Assembly (NCBI GenBank): GCA_013365365.1
Contig: JABVXU010000210.1
Location: 29,041-93,040 of the forward strand
Reading direction: 5' to 3'
DNA from: Cruorifilaria tuberocauda
Taxonomy: Eukaryota > Nematoda > Chromadorea > Rhabditida > Onchocercidae
Length of the DNA: 64,000 nucleotides
The translations under genes and the position numbers were made by a program. Below, piece after piece: positions 24,800-42,629 of the stretch (the stretch's first letter is position 1; the number at the start of each line of letters is the position of its first letter). The notes beneath the pieces were generated by a model, which saw nothing but the letters and a program-made list of their open reading frames with translations, made no database searches and was not told the DNA's origin.

Positions 24800-27700
24800 A
24801 TGGCGGAATCACCTTTACCTGGAACTTCTGCTGAAACATCTACAAAAGATGAAGATGATCCTGAATTGATATTCATAAATTTCAGTCGTACCGTAGAGTA
24901 AGTGATTAGAGTGTAAAATCAATGATATATATAAAATGATTTTTTGGCAATTTAAAATCTAACATTCGCTCATATACTTTCATTTCCATGTAATATTATA
25001 AATGTTCATATCAGTGTCTATCATGATGATTAAAAGATTGTTTACGTACGTAAATTAATTTGTAAGGGCAAACGGAAACGTATACGTACTGGTTTACGTA
25101 AGTATTCATATATTACTGCAATCGAATTGTCGTATAATTCATCCATCAACGATTTTATCAATTTTAATTTTTCAGCAGATTGATTGCCGGCGGAGATTAT
25201 GGTTTTGCAGTTTATAAAACAAGACCGGATGATGTAACGCCACGTTTGATATTTGAAATGAGCAGACGACCGATGCAGAAGGACTATTTGACGTGTAAGT
25301 GTGATTCTTTGTGATGACGCAAATGGAATTTGTATCACGTATAACTTAATTCCTTGTGATAACAAAAAAATTGAAAAAAAAGCAATTTAAATTCTTGAAA
25401 ACAAAAAAAAAAATACAGATCAAAATGAATTACTATTATCATGTTACGTTGATTTCCATTATTTTTTAATTTTTTAAATAATTCATTTATATATTAATTT
25501 GTTCAAATCGATACTGGTATTGTAATTTTTTTGGAAAATTTGATCATTTACAGTTGTAAATGATATCGTATTGGTTGAAAGTTTTCCACCGATACATAAA
25601 TTTGCTGTGGTATTTGGAAAAATCCCACAAACGTTGTATTTCTATGATGCTATATTACGTGATTGTACCGGTGCAACTCATTTCACCGAAAATATCCTCA
25701 ATGTTAAAGCATGCACATCGGTATTTAATTTATCTTCTAATTTAATTCAATATTTTATAGTATAAATTAATAATTCAAATAATGATTGTAAATATTTCAA
25801 TTTGAAATAATAAATAAATTATAATGTCAAATGATTTATTCGATTCATATCATCTCTATTGATAATTTCTAAAAGTACAAACTTTTTCTGTTTCTTAAAA
25901 GATCCATCTATTACCACTTTTTTACTTAGACTTATCAGTATGATAATATTATATCACTTTCAAATGATATATGTAATACTGATCGAGATGCTTCAATCGA
26001 TTTTCAATATTCATTATCAATTAAATTTGATCACTTTAAGTAAGATGTCAGATAAAATTCAGCTTTATCAGAGAGAATTAAATTAGGCGGAATCAGACTT
26101 ACAGACTTATTAAGTTTCCTAAAAGAAGAATAGGAATTAAACTTTGACCAATAGTTTTTAAAAGAATATGTAAACTACAGATAATAGCGGTTGGTCTTGA
26201 AACTGAAATACATTGTTTTCGTATACATACAGTAAGTTAATTATATTTTCTTCATAATAGCTTTTTACTTTTCAAGAGTTCACATATTGTTGAGTTAAAT
26301 TAATAAGCTTATATTTGATCAGTAGTCAAGATAGCGTTCATTTTTAAACCAGAAAACACTGATCAGAAGGCTACACGATAGATCGGAAATTACTGACTAG
26401 AGGACTATAAGTTAAAAGATCGGAAAGTATTAACTGGAAGATTACATGCTAGCAAATCACTATATTCAGGAGTAGAAAAAGCAAATCAACATTTGTTGTA
26501 TCATTTTCCATTTCAGAGTAACTACGAAGATCTTAAAAGTTATGTTAGACTTATAATTCATAAAGTTCCACGCAATTTTTCATTACTGATGGATTTAACA
26601 GGTGAAGAAAAGCCTCGTTTAGTTTATCCTGAATCTGAAACTGAAGGTTTAGGTAAGTTATGAAATTTTTAGAAGCACTGCTAAGCGTGAAGCTATTCTA
26701 TTACATGTCGAAATCGATGATAAACAATTGCTAACTTTAATTTAGCACTATTAATTAAATATAAGTATATTAAACTTAGAACTGAAAATCTTTGAATAGA
26801 GAAAAATGAGTATGGGAAAAAACAGGCAAGTATATTGCCACTATTAGCTATTTGCTTAACATTTCCTTGATTTGACTATAATAAGTTATCCTATAAGTTA
26901 TCCTAAGCTATCCTAATAAGTTATCCTAAGCTTATAAGTATAATGAATATTCAGAACTCATAGTAACGTTCTTCTATTTATGCTTTATTTAGTTGCTGTC
27001 CAAAATATTTGTTTCTTATCACATTCAAAGAATTTGATAAATGCGCATAATCATCCGATCGGAGCTTTACGTCTCAATAATGAAGCAACGTTGCTTGCAA
27101 CAACGTCGAACGTTTCCACTGTGATACGTGTCTATGACGCACGTACAACCGAATGTCTTGTTGTATTCCGTAGAGGTATTGCTCGGTAACTTTTTATCAT
27201 TTTTTAATGATAATAATAGCAATGATAATGAATTGAAAATGAGAATCTAAAATATCAAATTTACTTAACTACATTAATCATATGCTTAATCACAAACTGT
27301 CAGAGTAGTCTTCCAATTACTTATTTAATTAAATTAGTTATGGCAAGCAAATTGCTAATGGATTACTTTTCACGAGACGTGTGCAGTACAGGTATAAAGT
27401 ATAAAACTGCATCGTGGCGTAATTGTACTTGATGAAATGACGAAATTATTCGGTGATATGAAATGATATGATAGCTGGATTTTCTCTTATATTAAGCTAA
27501 CCGATAAAATAACTAATGAATAATTTGAGGCTTTATTCTTGAACTTTGTGAAATAAAAACTATAATCTCCTCAATCATTCGTATATTTCTCAATTTTTAA
27601 CTTTTCAGATCTGTAACTGTACATTCAATGGCATTTAGCGCTGATTCCAGATTCCTTTGTTTTACCAGTAATACAGAAACGGTTCATATATTCAAAATTG

Positions 27701-28585
27701 AAGGACCGATACCCAAAGAACTCCGATTGGAAGAGGAAATAGCATTGCAATTTGAGTTAGTTTTTTGTTTCACAAAAGAAAAAGTAAATGAAATCAATAC
27801 TTAAAAATTGAATGATCTGATCTGAAAACTTTAGCACATAATACAGTACAACTAATGAATTTCTATTGTACTGAATGATAAAATTATAATTATTAATCGT
27901 CATTGTCAGTAATTTAATTACGAATTTACAGTAGAATCCAACAATTGTCTAGTTTTATAGGGCGCAAGATCAAAATGTTCTCAATCCGCCTGGTTGGTAT
28001 GATTATTTGCAGCAAACTAAACGTGCTGTAAGGGATTATTTGGCACCAACAAGAGATTTTGCTACAGCAATTTTACCGGAAACAGCAAGTCTAAATGTTG
28101 CTAGTTTAAAAAGGTATAACTGATCAGTAGTTTCCCAGTTGAAATATATTGTTTAATAAATTAAATTAATTCTCTCATTTGAATTAATCGATGATTTATT
28201 TGCAGTCTTGATGATAAATTATATATGATAGTGGCTCTCTCTACCAGAAAATACTTTGTCTATCTAATCAAAAAAGACGGTGGTGTTGCTAAATTAATAA
28301 CAAGTGATAAGCTTCATTCTAAGGTATTAATAAAAATGCTTGTTCACTGTTCATTTCAATTGATCAAATTTGTATAAATATTTCTATTCAAACCAAAAAA
28401 AAATCAATATAAAATATCAAACCATACATACATCACTATGCTATTAATTAATTGGATGCTTAAGAGATAAATATTTCATGTTTATCGGAATCAAGATTTT
28501 TTTTGACGAGAAATGATAAGAAAGAATAGAATTAACCTTTTTATCATTTAATATAAGGTAACACATCTTTCAGATATCGAGATGA
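24800..28585 (+). CDS. Atg18/WIPI-family autophagy beta-propeller
   Basis: Exons 24800-24897, 25176-25294, 25554-25720, 26181-26231, 26517-26652, 26993-27185, 27609-27755, 27961-28113, 28206-28323 and a short last exon 28574-28585 give 397 residues. FRRG at 249-252 is the phosphoinositide-binding motif of PROPPINs. Around it, VIRVYDARTTE and SNTETVHIFKIE are typical of the WIPI1/2 (ATG-18) class. The propeller continues to KYFVYLIKKDGG. The protein would bind PI3P on forming autophagosomes. The 51-bp exon 4 (IIAVGLETEIH) restores a strand that would otherwise be missing. The last exon is uncertain: an alternative at 29365-29439 is also in phase and would give 418 residues. Sequence is fairly divergent, so it could be a paralogue. 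Confidence 0.88.
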
Positions 28586-30296
28586 TATAAAGCGTAAAAA
28601 TTTAAATAATAAACGATTCGATGTGTTTGCGACATCGCGGTCGTCATTTGATTATTATTGAAAAAAAGAAAGTTAATCACTTTTGAATTGATTATATTTT
28701 TTATAATTATGTACCTGAAGTCAATTTCTTCCATTGTATCATTTCATTTCTCTTTATCTCGCTATATCCCGAGCTTTTTTGTTTCTTTGGTCAATGTTAT
28801 CTTCATGAAAATATGTACCTCAAATTGCTGGATAATTTAATAGGAATGATAGATTGATATCAGGAAATGATTGATTTTGCAGATCTTTGATAGTACTCAC
28901 TTTTATCTGATAATTTTGTTACAACTGATAATTAATTAATAGAGTGAATCAGTATTGATGGTGATGAGTCTGGTTCGAGATGATGATTAATTCCTTCTCT
29001 TTTTTTTGATAACATTTTCATCGTTTATTTGTTTCTAGATTCTTTTTCTTGGTTGATACTTAGTTAAAATTATAATGTTTAGGATCGTAATCATTCAGTA
29101 AATTTCCTAAAAAGAGATATTATTCGCACATTGGTTCCATATATTATATTAATCAGTTGAAGAGACGGAAATCACAAATTCATTTCACTTTTGACTATAA
29201 TTACTTAGAATTATTGGCCTTTCATGCGATATATTAACACTTATCTTATCTTGAGATTAAAGATAGCATGACGTTTTCAAATACTTCAGACTTTCATAAT
29301 GCCAAATTGTGAGTGGTAGGAAGAATCAGTTAATTCCGAAAATTAATTTTACTATTTTATTCAGGAAGAGTACTCATACTTCATCGAATACGACATTTTC
29401 GACATCATTACCCTTGGATTGTTTCGAAATATTGTCTAAAAAGGCTCAAATTAAGTTGGAGGAAAATTAATTTCTGTTGAAAATATTGAAACTCTAATGT
29501 GTAAAGAAAGGGAGCAGTTTCATAAAGCGGATCTTCAATTTTTTCTAGGATTATAACTGCCTAAATAAATAAATCACCGAGCATTTATCAATGTTCATTT
29601 TGGAAATTCCTGACTGCTCAGTTTCTACAAAATCTCCAATAAATCTAGCTAGAATCGTCCAGAGCTCAAATATAAAGGCAAACCATGAAAAAGATTAAAT
29701 TCATAGCAAATTATCGTTTTCAACTTGATCACTGATGAATTATTGAACGCAATAGAAAGCTATATGAACAGAAACCATATTTTCCATATTTGCCAAAGGT
29801 TATCAATTTAAACCAGGATAATAACTGCACAATTCCATTGACAATTAAAAACATTGTTGAATTCTTCATTGTTAGAACGAGGTTAAAGAGATAAAGTAAT
29901 AAAACTGAGAAATAGTAATTAACAAACGCGGACAGAACAAGGAGTTTAAGTTATTTACATCACCTGATATCTGATTATCTGACTACATTTGATAAAAATT
30001 ATCTAAGATGCAATGATTTAAAAAATTGTGATGCATATACAAATGAAGTATGATTTTTCGTACTTTGAAAGAATTCGATTCATACTCGATAATCGTTGTT
30101 TGAGTCTATTGCAAAGTATTCCTGGTATATACAAACTATATTACAGCACAAATTATTATATGCATTCTTCTCCACATTTCAAGCACTTCCTATCCTCTAA
30201 GTAAAAAATGCAATAACGTGCGCTAAGATGACGATCCATAATAATAGCAACAACAACAATAACAATAATAATACTAATAATATCTTGTTGTTCCCA
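28586..30296. other. Convergent intergenic region
   Basis: This region lies between the rightward WIPI gene and leftward GET1. It contains the alternative WIPI 3' exon (29365-29439). The same segment also has a Ser/Thr-rich frame to 29,470 that would need a phase-2 partner. Otherwise nothing is recognised apart from an AAC/AAT-rich run near 30,240-30,285. Confidence 0.5.
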
Positions 30297-33200
30297 TCAT
30301 AATACCTTCATTTTCGTGCGAATACCCTCTTTTGAGAATGCGCTCTTCCAAACAAATACTATGAGTGATAGAAATGCAAAAAGAGTCATAGGCGTTCCTG
30401 AAATACAAAATTTTGTTGGGATTCATCAAGATCTGAGAAATCAACTAAAAATATGTGATGATAAAAATTTCCTTTCTATAATCAATTCAAAATTTCATAA
30501 TATTCCTTTACACATATAATTTCTATTGGCAACAACCCACTGAAAACAATCTATCAATGTTATAATTTATTACCAATTTTCATCATATCAATGCTCTTAC
30601 CTTCAACATCATCGTCACTATTCATCGGTGGCGAAAAATTGGGAATATACAACAAAAAATTAAATGGCCAAAAATACGTAGAATTAATATAGCCAATTAT
30701 GACATTACGAGAATAAAACATCAGCAAAACGGCTGTCAACTGCACGAATATTCCGCTAACAATCAATAACAATGTGGATGCTATACCGGAATTTTTCTCG
30801 CGTCCCATAGCTATAAATATTGGTTGAAGATACAGAGTAAAAAGTCGAGCGACTAAAAATTACTAAGTACCAATTACAAATCAGTACAAATACAAAGTAC
30901 AAATTTTAAGTACAAATTACTAAGTTTATGTGCTTCAGCACCCATTGAATTCTCAATGTAGTATCAAACTATTCGCAACTGAACCATTATCGGTCGGTAA
31001 CAACGCCATTCAAGGAATATTTTTTAATCTGCTTTCAGTTGCAGCAAAGTCCTCTATGTTAAATATGGATAATTTTCAGTAGATTCTAATTAAAAAAAGA
31101 ACAAAGGAGAAAGAGAAAGACCTACTTAAAGTCCTCAATTCATCCAATTTCTGTTTAAAAATTCGTTCTTTCTTGAAATAAGCAGCAAACTGAGCTGTTG
31201 GTGAAAGTGCGTCCAAATCCGATTTTATCTGTCTCACCTCTAAAGCTAAAGCTTCGATTTGCGGATTCATTTCCTTACAGTCAAATCCTCGCGGTAGTAA
31301 AAGTTTGAACTAAAAAATGATTTAAGATTTTTTTTGAACTTTTGCAGTGTTCTTAGTTCAGTAATCGTTGCAATTTATTTAAAAACAATTTTAAATTAAA
31401 AGCTAACCTTTGCTGTAAGCCAATGTGTTAATGTCATCCAGTATGTGAATATAAGTATTGAAACAAAGCATGCCAGAACACCAAGTTTATCAGCATTCCA
31501 TTGACTTAAAATATCGACAATTGTTGAGCAAGTCATATTATCTGCAAGTAAAACATTCCGATCATTCTCATAATACAACAATTAATCAGTTCGCCGTGAA
31601 ATGTGAAATTGATTTTCTAATCCTTCATATTCTAATTCACAAAATCGAACTCTTCTACATGGCTCAACTCTAACCAGTAAATTATAAATCACTTTATCAA
31701 CAAATAATTAACCAAAAATTAAAAATAATATTTAAAAATTAAATACTTAAGACATAAAAATAAAGCTAATTTTTAAAGAGTTAGATACTCATTACTTATT
31801 GTGATACTCTCATAATATCATGATAATCCTAATACCATGATAATTATTGAGTTATCGAAGGGTCATTCATCATCAATGAATGAATTGATAATACGATACA
31901 ACTTTACTACTTCTCATAAGAAACAATAATGCGGCCTCAATATGCAAATTGTTAATCTTACAATTTAAATTTATTTTAAATAAATTCGGCAAATAATTAT
32001 TTTGTTGAAAAGTGATTAAAGAATAATAACTAGCTGCTACATTTAATTCAGTTAAATCAACATCATGATATTTGTTATTTGTAAATGCATAAATTAGCAT
32101 ATTCCATGAACAATTAGTTTCTTATCTTAACAGAACATAAAATGAACGATTATTATCTTTAATCAAAAATCTCTTTTAATGATAGGATCTGTCGCTTCTA
32201 GTGATAGCATTTACGGTAAAATCATGTTCAATTTTTTTATCCAACATATTACTGTACTTTCTTTCGTCTTATCTTTTTTCATTTTCTTCAATACTTTCTT
32301 TTAGTAAAAATCATAATAATTTTATCATTAAACGATTTCTAAATGCAAAATAGAAATTGAAGTCAAATAGATTCTGAAGGCAAAAACTGTCACAGAAGAC
32401 AAATCTTTACTGTATGCATACTGTCACAGAAGATAAATCTTTACAGTATCCACACTGTCACAGAAGATTAATCTTTGCAATATTTATACTGTTACAGAAG
32501 ACAAATCATTACAGTATTATCATCTTGCTATCATTCTTTACTTCTCATTCTTACTTCTTTTATTTATCGTTCCATCTTTACTCTTTTTGTTGAAATTGAA
32601 ACACAAGTAAAATTAGCCAAATTCATTAAAGTATTTCTAATGATGATATGATTCCAAGAATGCTTATCAATATACAAGCAATAATTATCACAACTATGAA
32701 CTTCTGAATTTCCTATTATGCGAATCTTTCGCATATACTACTTATCATCTCTACTTATCACCTATAATTTATCACAAAATCTGTGATAATTTTTTTGTTC
32801 TTTAATCTCTAAGCAAAATAGTTTTAATTGCTTACCTCACTTTCTACAATTTAACAATCCGACTTGTCCCATTTCGAAATGATTATCAGTGATAAAAGAA
32901 GTGCTTAGAGCTATGAAAGTAATCATTCTTAGGTATTTAGCATAAACAAAATCTTCTGTTTCATTTGTAAATAACAACTAATTTTTTTTTTTAAAAAGTA
33001 CTAAAATTGAAAATTAGTATTTTACTTTTAGTATATTCCTATTAGTATATTAGTATCTTCTAGTATGTTAAGCAAAATTTCATTACTGTGACATGAATTG
33101 TTGACATAAATTGTTGATTTGATTTATTAACATAATATTTATGCAAAACAGATCAGAGTCAGAAACACATCAGAAAACATATCAAGATTATCAGAGTAAG

Positions 33201-33720
33201 GTATATGCACATATATACATATAAGTATGCATGCATGCATAGCTTTTGTATTGTTACTGTAATATTTACCGAAGCAATCATAATGAAACGAATGGACAAA
33301 TATCTTAATTGCATGATAATTCATAACAACAAAATATAGCTATAATCTATCTTACCTAAGTTAATATAATTTATTCATTGGACGAAGTAACGCAAAAGGT
33401 AAGATGAAAGATATGTTCAACGATATGTGAATTATCTGAGCCTCTCATAAATATACGATAATTAATTCCATTTTAATTTAATTTAGACTATTTCATTATT
33501 TACCTGTTCGAGGATATTTACCTGTATCTTATACCTGTTAAGTTAACAATATATCAAGAGGAATGACAGCTTATTAATTTATCAGTTGGATTAATAATAC
33601 AGAAATATAATGAATGGTATGGTTTTCATTGTTCATCAAGTAAAATCAGGACATTCCGGATTTCAACTTACAATAAACTGATAGCATTGCACCGTAAAGC
33701 TCTTCATTTACCGATTCCAT
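30297..33720 (-). CDS. get1: GET1/WRB tail-anchored protein insertase
   Basis: Core exons 31541-31408, 31309-31126, 30810-30601 and 30397-30297 join in phase. With an upstream exon, 33720-33672, the product is 225 residues; starting at Met19 (31,536), it is 207. Helix 1 (about 36-55) is followed by a coiled coil whose FAAYFKKERIFKQKLDEL corresponds to the conserved segment of WRB. Helix 2 lies at about 134-154 and helix 3 at about 196-211, in the last exon (MTLFAFLSLIVFVWK). This is the topology of GET1, which with CAMLG/GET2 receives tail-anchored proteins from GET3 at the ER. If the intron 30600-30398 is retained, helix 3 is lost and the frame stops at 30,560. The globin gene ends 242 bp upstream on the same strand. 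Confidence 0.88.
32387..32522. repeat. 34-bp tandem repeat, four copies
   Basis: The unit CTGTCACAGAAGA, followed by AATCTTTACAGTA-like sequence, starts at 32,387, 32,421, 32,455 and 32,489 with exact 34-bp spacing. It lies in the proposed first intron of GET1. Confidence 0.85.
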
Positions 33721-33962
33721 ATTGATAAACGATATCAGTTGCAAACAACAATTTATTAAATGATGATAAATCACTGTATCATATTCATATATCTTCTTAT
33801 TGATTTTTTTTTGGAATCATTGTTTATCATCGTTTAACATCAGATAAATTATATTTGTCATTTCTAAAATACTGTATTGAATACTTACATTGAACACTTA
33901 CTTGTAAAGTTTGTAAACTTTTATACAGTAATAAATAAATGAGTGGTAATATTGCGTAGATT

Positions 33963-38797
<4,835 letters not shown>

Positions 38798-41700
38798 TCA
38801 AATTTTTAGTACATTTGCCAAAGTTTGAATTTAAAAAGCAACAACTCTTTTGTATTTCACTCTCTTCTGAAATTACAAATAAATGTTAGTTAGAAGTAAT
38901 TTCATTTCTCCTGATGGAATTTTATGAATATTTTTGGAGCATAAACAAAGTATAATCATTAATATATATTGCTTTATTGTTTTCTAAGCAAATATCAAAT
39001 AAGATTATTTGTTTGCAAATGCAATAAGCTAAATTATTTGTTTTATTGGTGAAAAAGAGAGACTAATTGTTTGATAATCATTGATATTAACTTTTTTCAT
39101 TCTTATCCAAAAAGTTGCAACTTGCGCAAACATTATAACCTATCTAATCATTTTTGATCAGTGATAAATCGTTGGGTTTTTTCTCTTAAATTCATTTCAT
39201 TAAAGCATTTATTTATAAGCCTTTAAAATTTTTAAATTCATCGATTAAATAGGACAGTTTTGTAAAAGACAAAGAATTATCGCAAATAACGAAATAGTTC
39301 ATTCTTGTAATTAAATACAAATCGGAATTGGAAATTGGAAATGAAATTTAGGTTCTTAACATAGCAAATTATGATTTGTATAGGATTTAGCGATCTATAT
39401 AAATTCATATTCTTAACAGAATAAATTAGAATGCACCTAAAATGAATTGAAGCTTAATAATTCAATTCTATGCTCAATTATAACCCAAATGTTGTCAATA
39501 TGACAAAAAAGTCAAATTAAAAACTAGAAGTGATCATAGGAACTTTAATAACTTAAATTACATAACTGCTAGTGAGATAAATGAGTTATTGCTGTATAAG
39601 TTATTGTTAAAAATAAGTTTAATTATTGCTGTATAAATTATTGTTAAAATATAGTTATTGTTAAAAATAAGTTTAATTATCAGAAATACGCTTTTAAAAT
39701 AAATTTATATGGAAAATAATATCTTCCTATTCATTTCTTCGTATGTCTTATCCCAAATAATTTTTAGGCTACCTCAAAAGCTTGTATTTCTCGGTCCCTA
39801 GACTAGACAGCTAGGCTTATTTGCTAGTTTTCACTTCGAGAGACTTCGAGAGACTATGCTCAATAATGGCAAACGGAAAATTCAAATATCTCTTCTTTTT
39901 CTCTCGTTAATTCATTATTTCATTCCACGCCCCTAAAACATTTTTCTGCATTTCGGTTTCCTGTTTATTTACGGATCCGGAAATAAGTACGGTACAATAA
40001 ATACAATACTCTTTGTGATACGATACTCGTTATTTTTGGTTTCATAAAAGATTGAAGATCTTCATAACTCCAACTTTTTTCTCCGTTAATTTTGCTCAAT
40101 TAGCTTTTCTAAAGGCATGCAAATGTACTTGAAAGAATTGCCAAAGTAAAGTAACTTATACTTTACTATAACTTATGCATAATGAAAAAGACAAGTTGTT
40201 TATCAAACTAATAAGTTATAATATATATATATGGGAAGATTTAGCAATAATTTTTAGCTAACATGCTAAAAAACTACAGCATTAATATAAATTGTATCAA
40301 AATTTAAACTTTTTGAAGTGCAAATTGAGAGCAAATTTAGAGCAAATATCGTAAATATTTTCCGAAGAAAGTTGTATTGAAAATTTTCTTAATTTTCTTA
40401 TAAATCTATAAAAATGAAAAAGCAATGATAAATGCAAATGATAATGATAACAATGTGATAAGCGTTCTTCAGAATTTAAAAGTTCTACTTTACTACTTAT
40501 AAATGCATGTGATCAAATATCAATTTTGTTATTAGAAGTTATGATAATTTTTAAAGATTGAAATTTAAAATTAATAAGTGAACGAATTAATCGATTGTAA
40601 AATTTAATTTTCATTATATTAAGATATAATCGCTTTTTTTGGCAATTTTTTTAAGTAGATTGAAATTTCTTTCAACTACTTCTGACGTATTAAATTCATT
40701 CATGCTTCACTAAAACATTTGATAATTTTGATAACTAATAGCTTGATAGCTTGATAATTTTAATAACTGATATCTTGAAAAGTTTAATTTCCATTTAACA
40801 GCAGAACTATCACAGAGAAAAAATTGAATTTAACAAAGCAAAAAATCGAAAACCTTTTCCGAAATAATTGTTAAAATAAAATAAAAAGAGATTTCCAAGA
40901 AGGAAAAGCTAAGATTTATTCTTTTTTAGAATTTTTTTATTTCTTTTCGCATGAATTTAGCAATAAGAAAGAGACTTTGTTGAGTTAATATTCAAATCAT
41001 TAAATTGTTAACGATTTTAAGTCACAAAAAGAAATTCTTTAAAAAGTAAAAATATTTAAGTAACAAAAATTACTATTGTTTGTTCAGTAAGTGATAAAAT
41101 CCTTTTATCTTATCATCAGTTAAGTAACTCTTAAAATATCCTGAAATCATTCCTCCTATTTGAAATAAATTTCAAATTCTTATTTTGCTTATCATTAAAT
41201 TGGAGAATGGTTTGGATAAATGCATGTGATGGATGTTCAAATCAATAAATTTACTTAAGTTAATTAATCAACTGAAAGTAATAATACCAAAAAGAAATTC
41301 CAATTGTTTAATATAGAATTGGAATACTTCTTATTTCATTAAGCTTTTTTATCATCATTACAAATCATCAAATGGTTCATTTTAGATGAATAGAAGTTAT
41401 ACTTAGTAATTCTAGCAATTAAAATCACCAAGTACTAATTTTAATTTAAGCAATTTAGTAGTTAAAAGCGAAAGCATAATTGAGTAATAAAAATTTAAAG
41501 AAATCGAGAGAGTAAGTAAATAAGAAAAATTGTAAACGACGAAGAAATAAAGAAAGGGAAGCGATAAGCACTGGATAAAAGTACATTTGATAATTCATAT
41601 TTAAACAACAAGAAGTGCTAAGTTTTTTTTTTCCTGTCGAAACTTATCGTCGAAGAGTAAAAGCAAAAAGAACGACAAACAAACTGATATAACCATTTTC

Positions 41701-42326
41701 TGGCAAAAATAATTTCATTTCGATTTCGAGAATTTCGAGATTTACTTAAAACAAAAAAGTAATCGCCGCATTTCTTTCTAATGTACAAACAATACTCACT
41801 TATTTACCTATACTTATAGAAGAGATTTCGGTAAGTTATTTCATACCGATTAAACTACAAATATATTTCAAATTTTTCAAAGAAATAATTCAAACTAAAA
41901 ATACATTTGGAAATACAGTAATAGAGTTTATTAAAATTAAACAAAATCTTCAAGTCCTTTAGTTCTACAAGTCACAAATTCCTGAATTTAAAGCGTTTTA
42001 ATTCTTTAAGTTAAGCATTCCTGAATTTAAACCGTTTTAATTCTATAAATCAAACAAAAGCCTTCCGCTCTATCAATAAATAACACTTTTGTTGATTTCC
42101 GAATTCATTTACGATAATAGCAATATCTCTTTTTTCTTCTTATTTCCTTGAAAAATTCTTGAAAGAGATTGTTGAGATTTTAATATTTTCGAGAATGCAT
42201 AAGTTTTTATTGCCTCAACAACGTGTGGTCTTACTATCAATCAAAATTGCTATCACTTCAATTTCAGTCTTTATCATCATTTTTCCATATTTATCAGCAA
42301 TGGATATTCATTAAAGCAACAAATTT

Positions 42327-42629
42327 CATCAACTTATTATCATTACTATCACTTATCTCTTAAACGGTTTGATAGCATTACGAAGATATTCATAAAAGCA
42401 GGAATAACTTTATCAAGTTATTATCATTGTTATCACTTATCTCTTAAACTGTTTGATAACAATAAACACAAAAATGTTGATCACAAAAGAAAGTATCATC
42501 AACTTATTATCATTACTATCACTTACCTCTTAAACGGTTTGATAGCATTACGAAGATATTTATAAAAGCAGGAATAACTTTATCAAGTTATTATCATTGT
42601 TATCACTTATCTCTTAAACTGTTTGATAA
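42327..42629. repeat. 170-bp tandem duplication with internal sub-repeat
   Basis: The block from CATCAACTTATTATC at 42,327 recurs at 42,497, almost identical over about 130 bp. Each copy itself contains two related halves with the core TTATCACTTATCTCTTAAAC and TTTGATA, so four related sub-units are present. Confidence 0.85.

Noticed and set aside
30316..30519. 67-codon plus-strand frame
   Set aside because: It overlaps the last GET1 exon on the other strand, whose third helix explains the open frame better.
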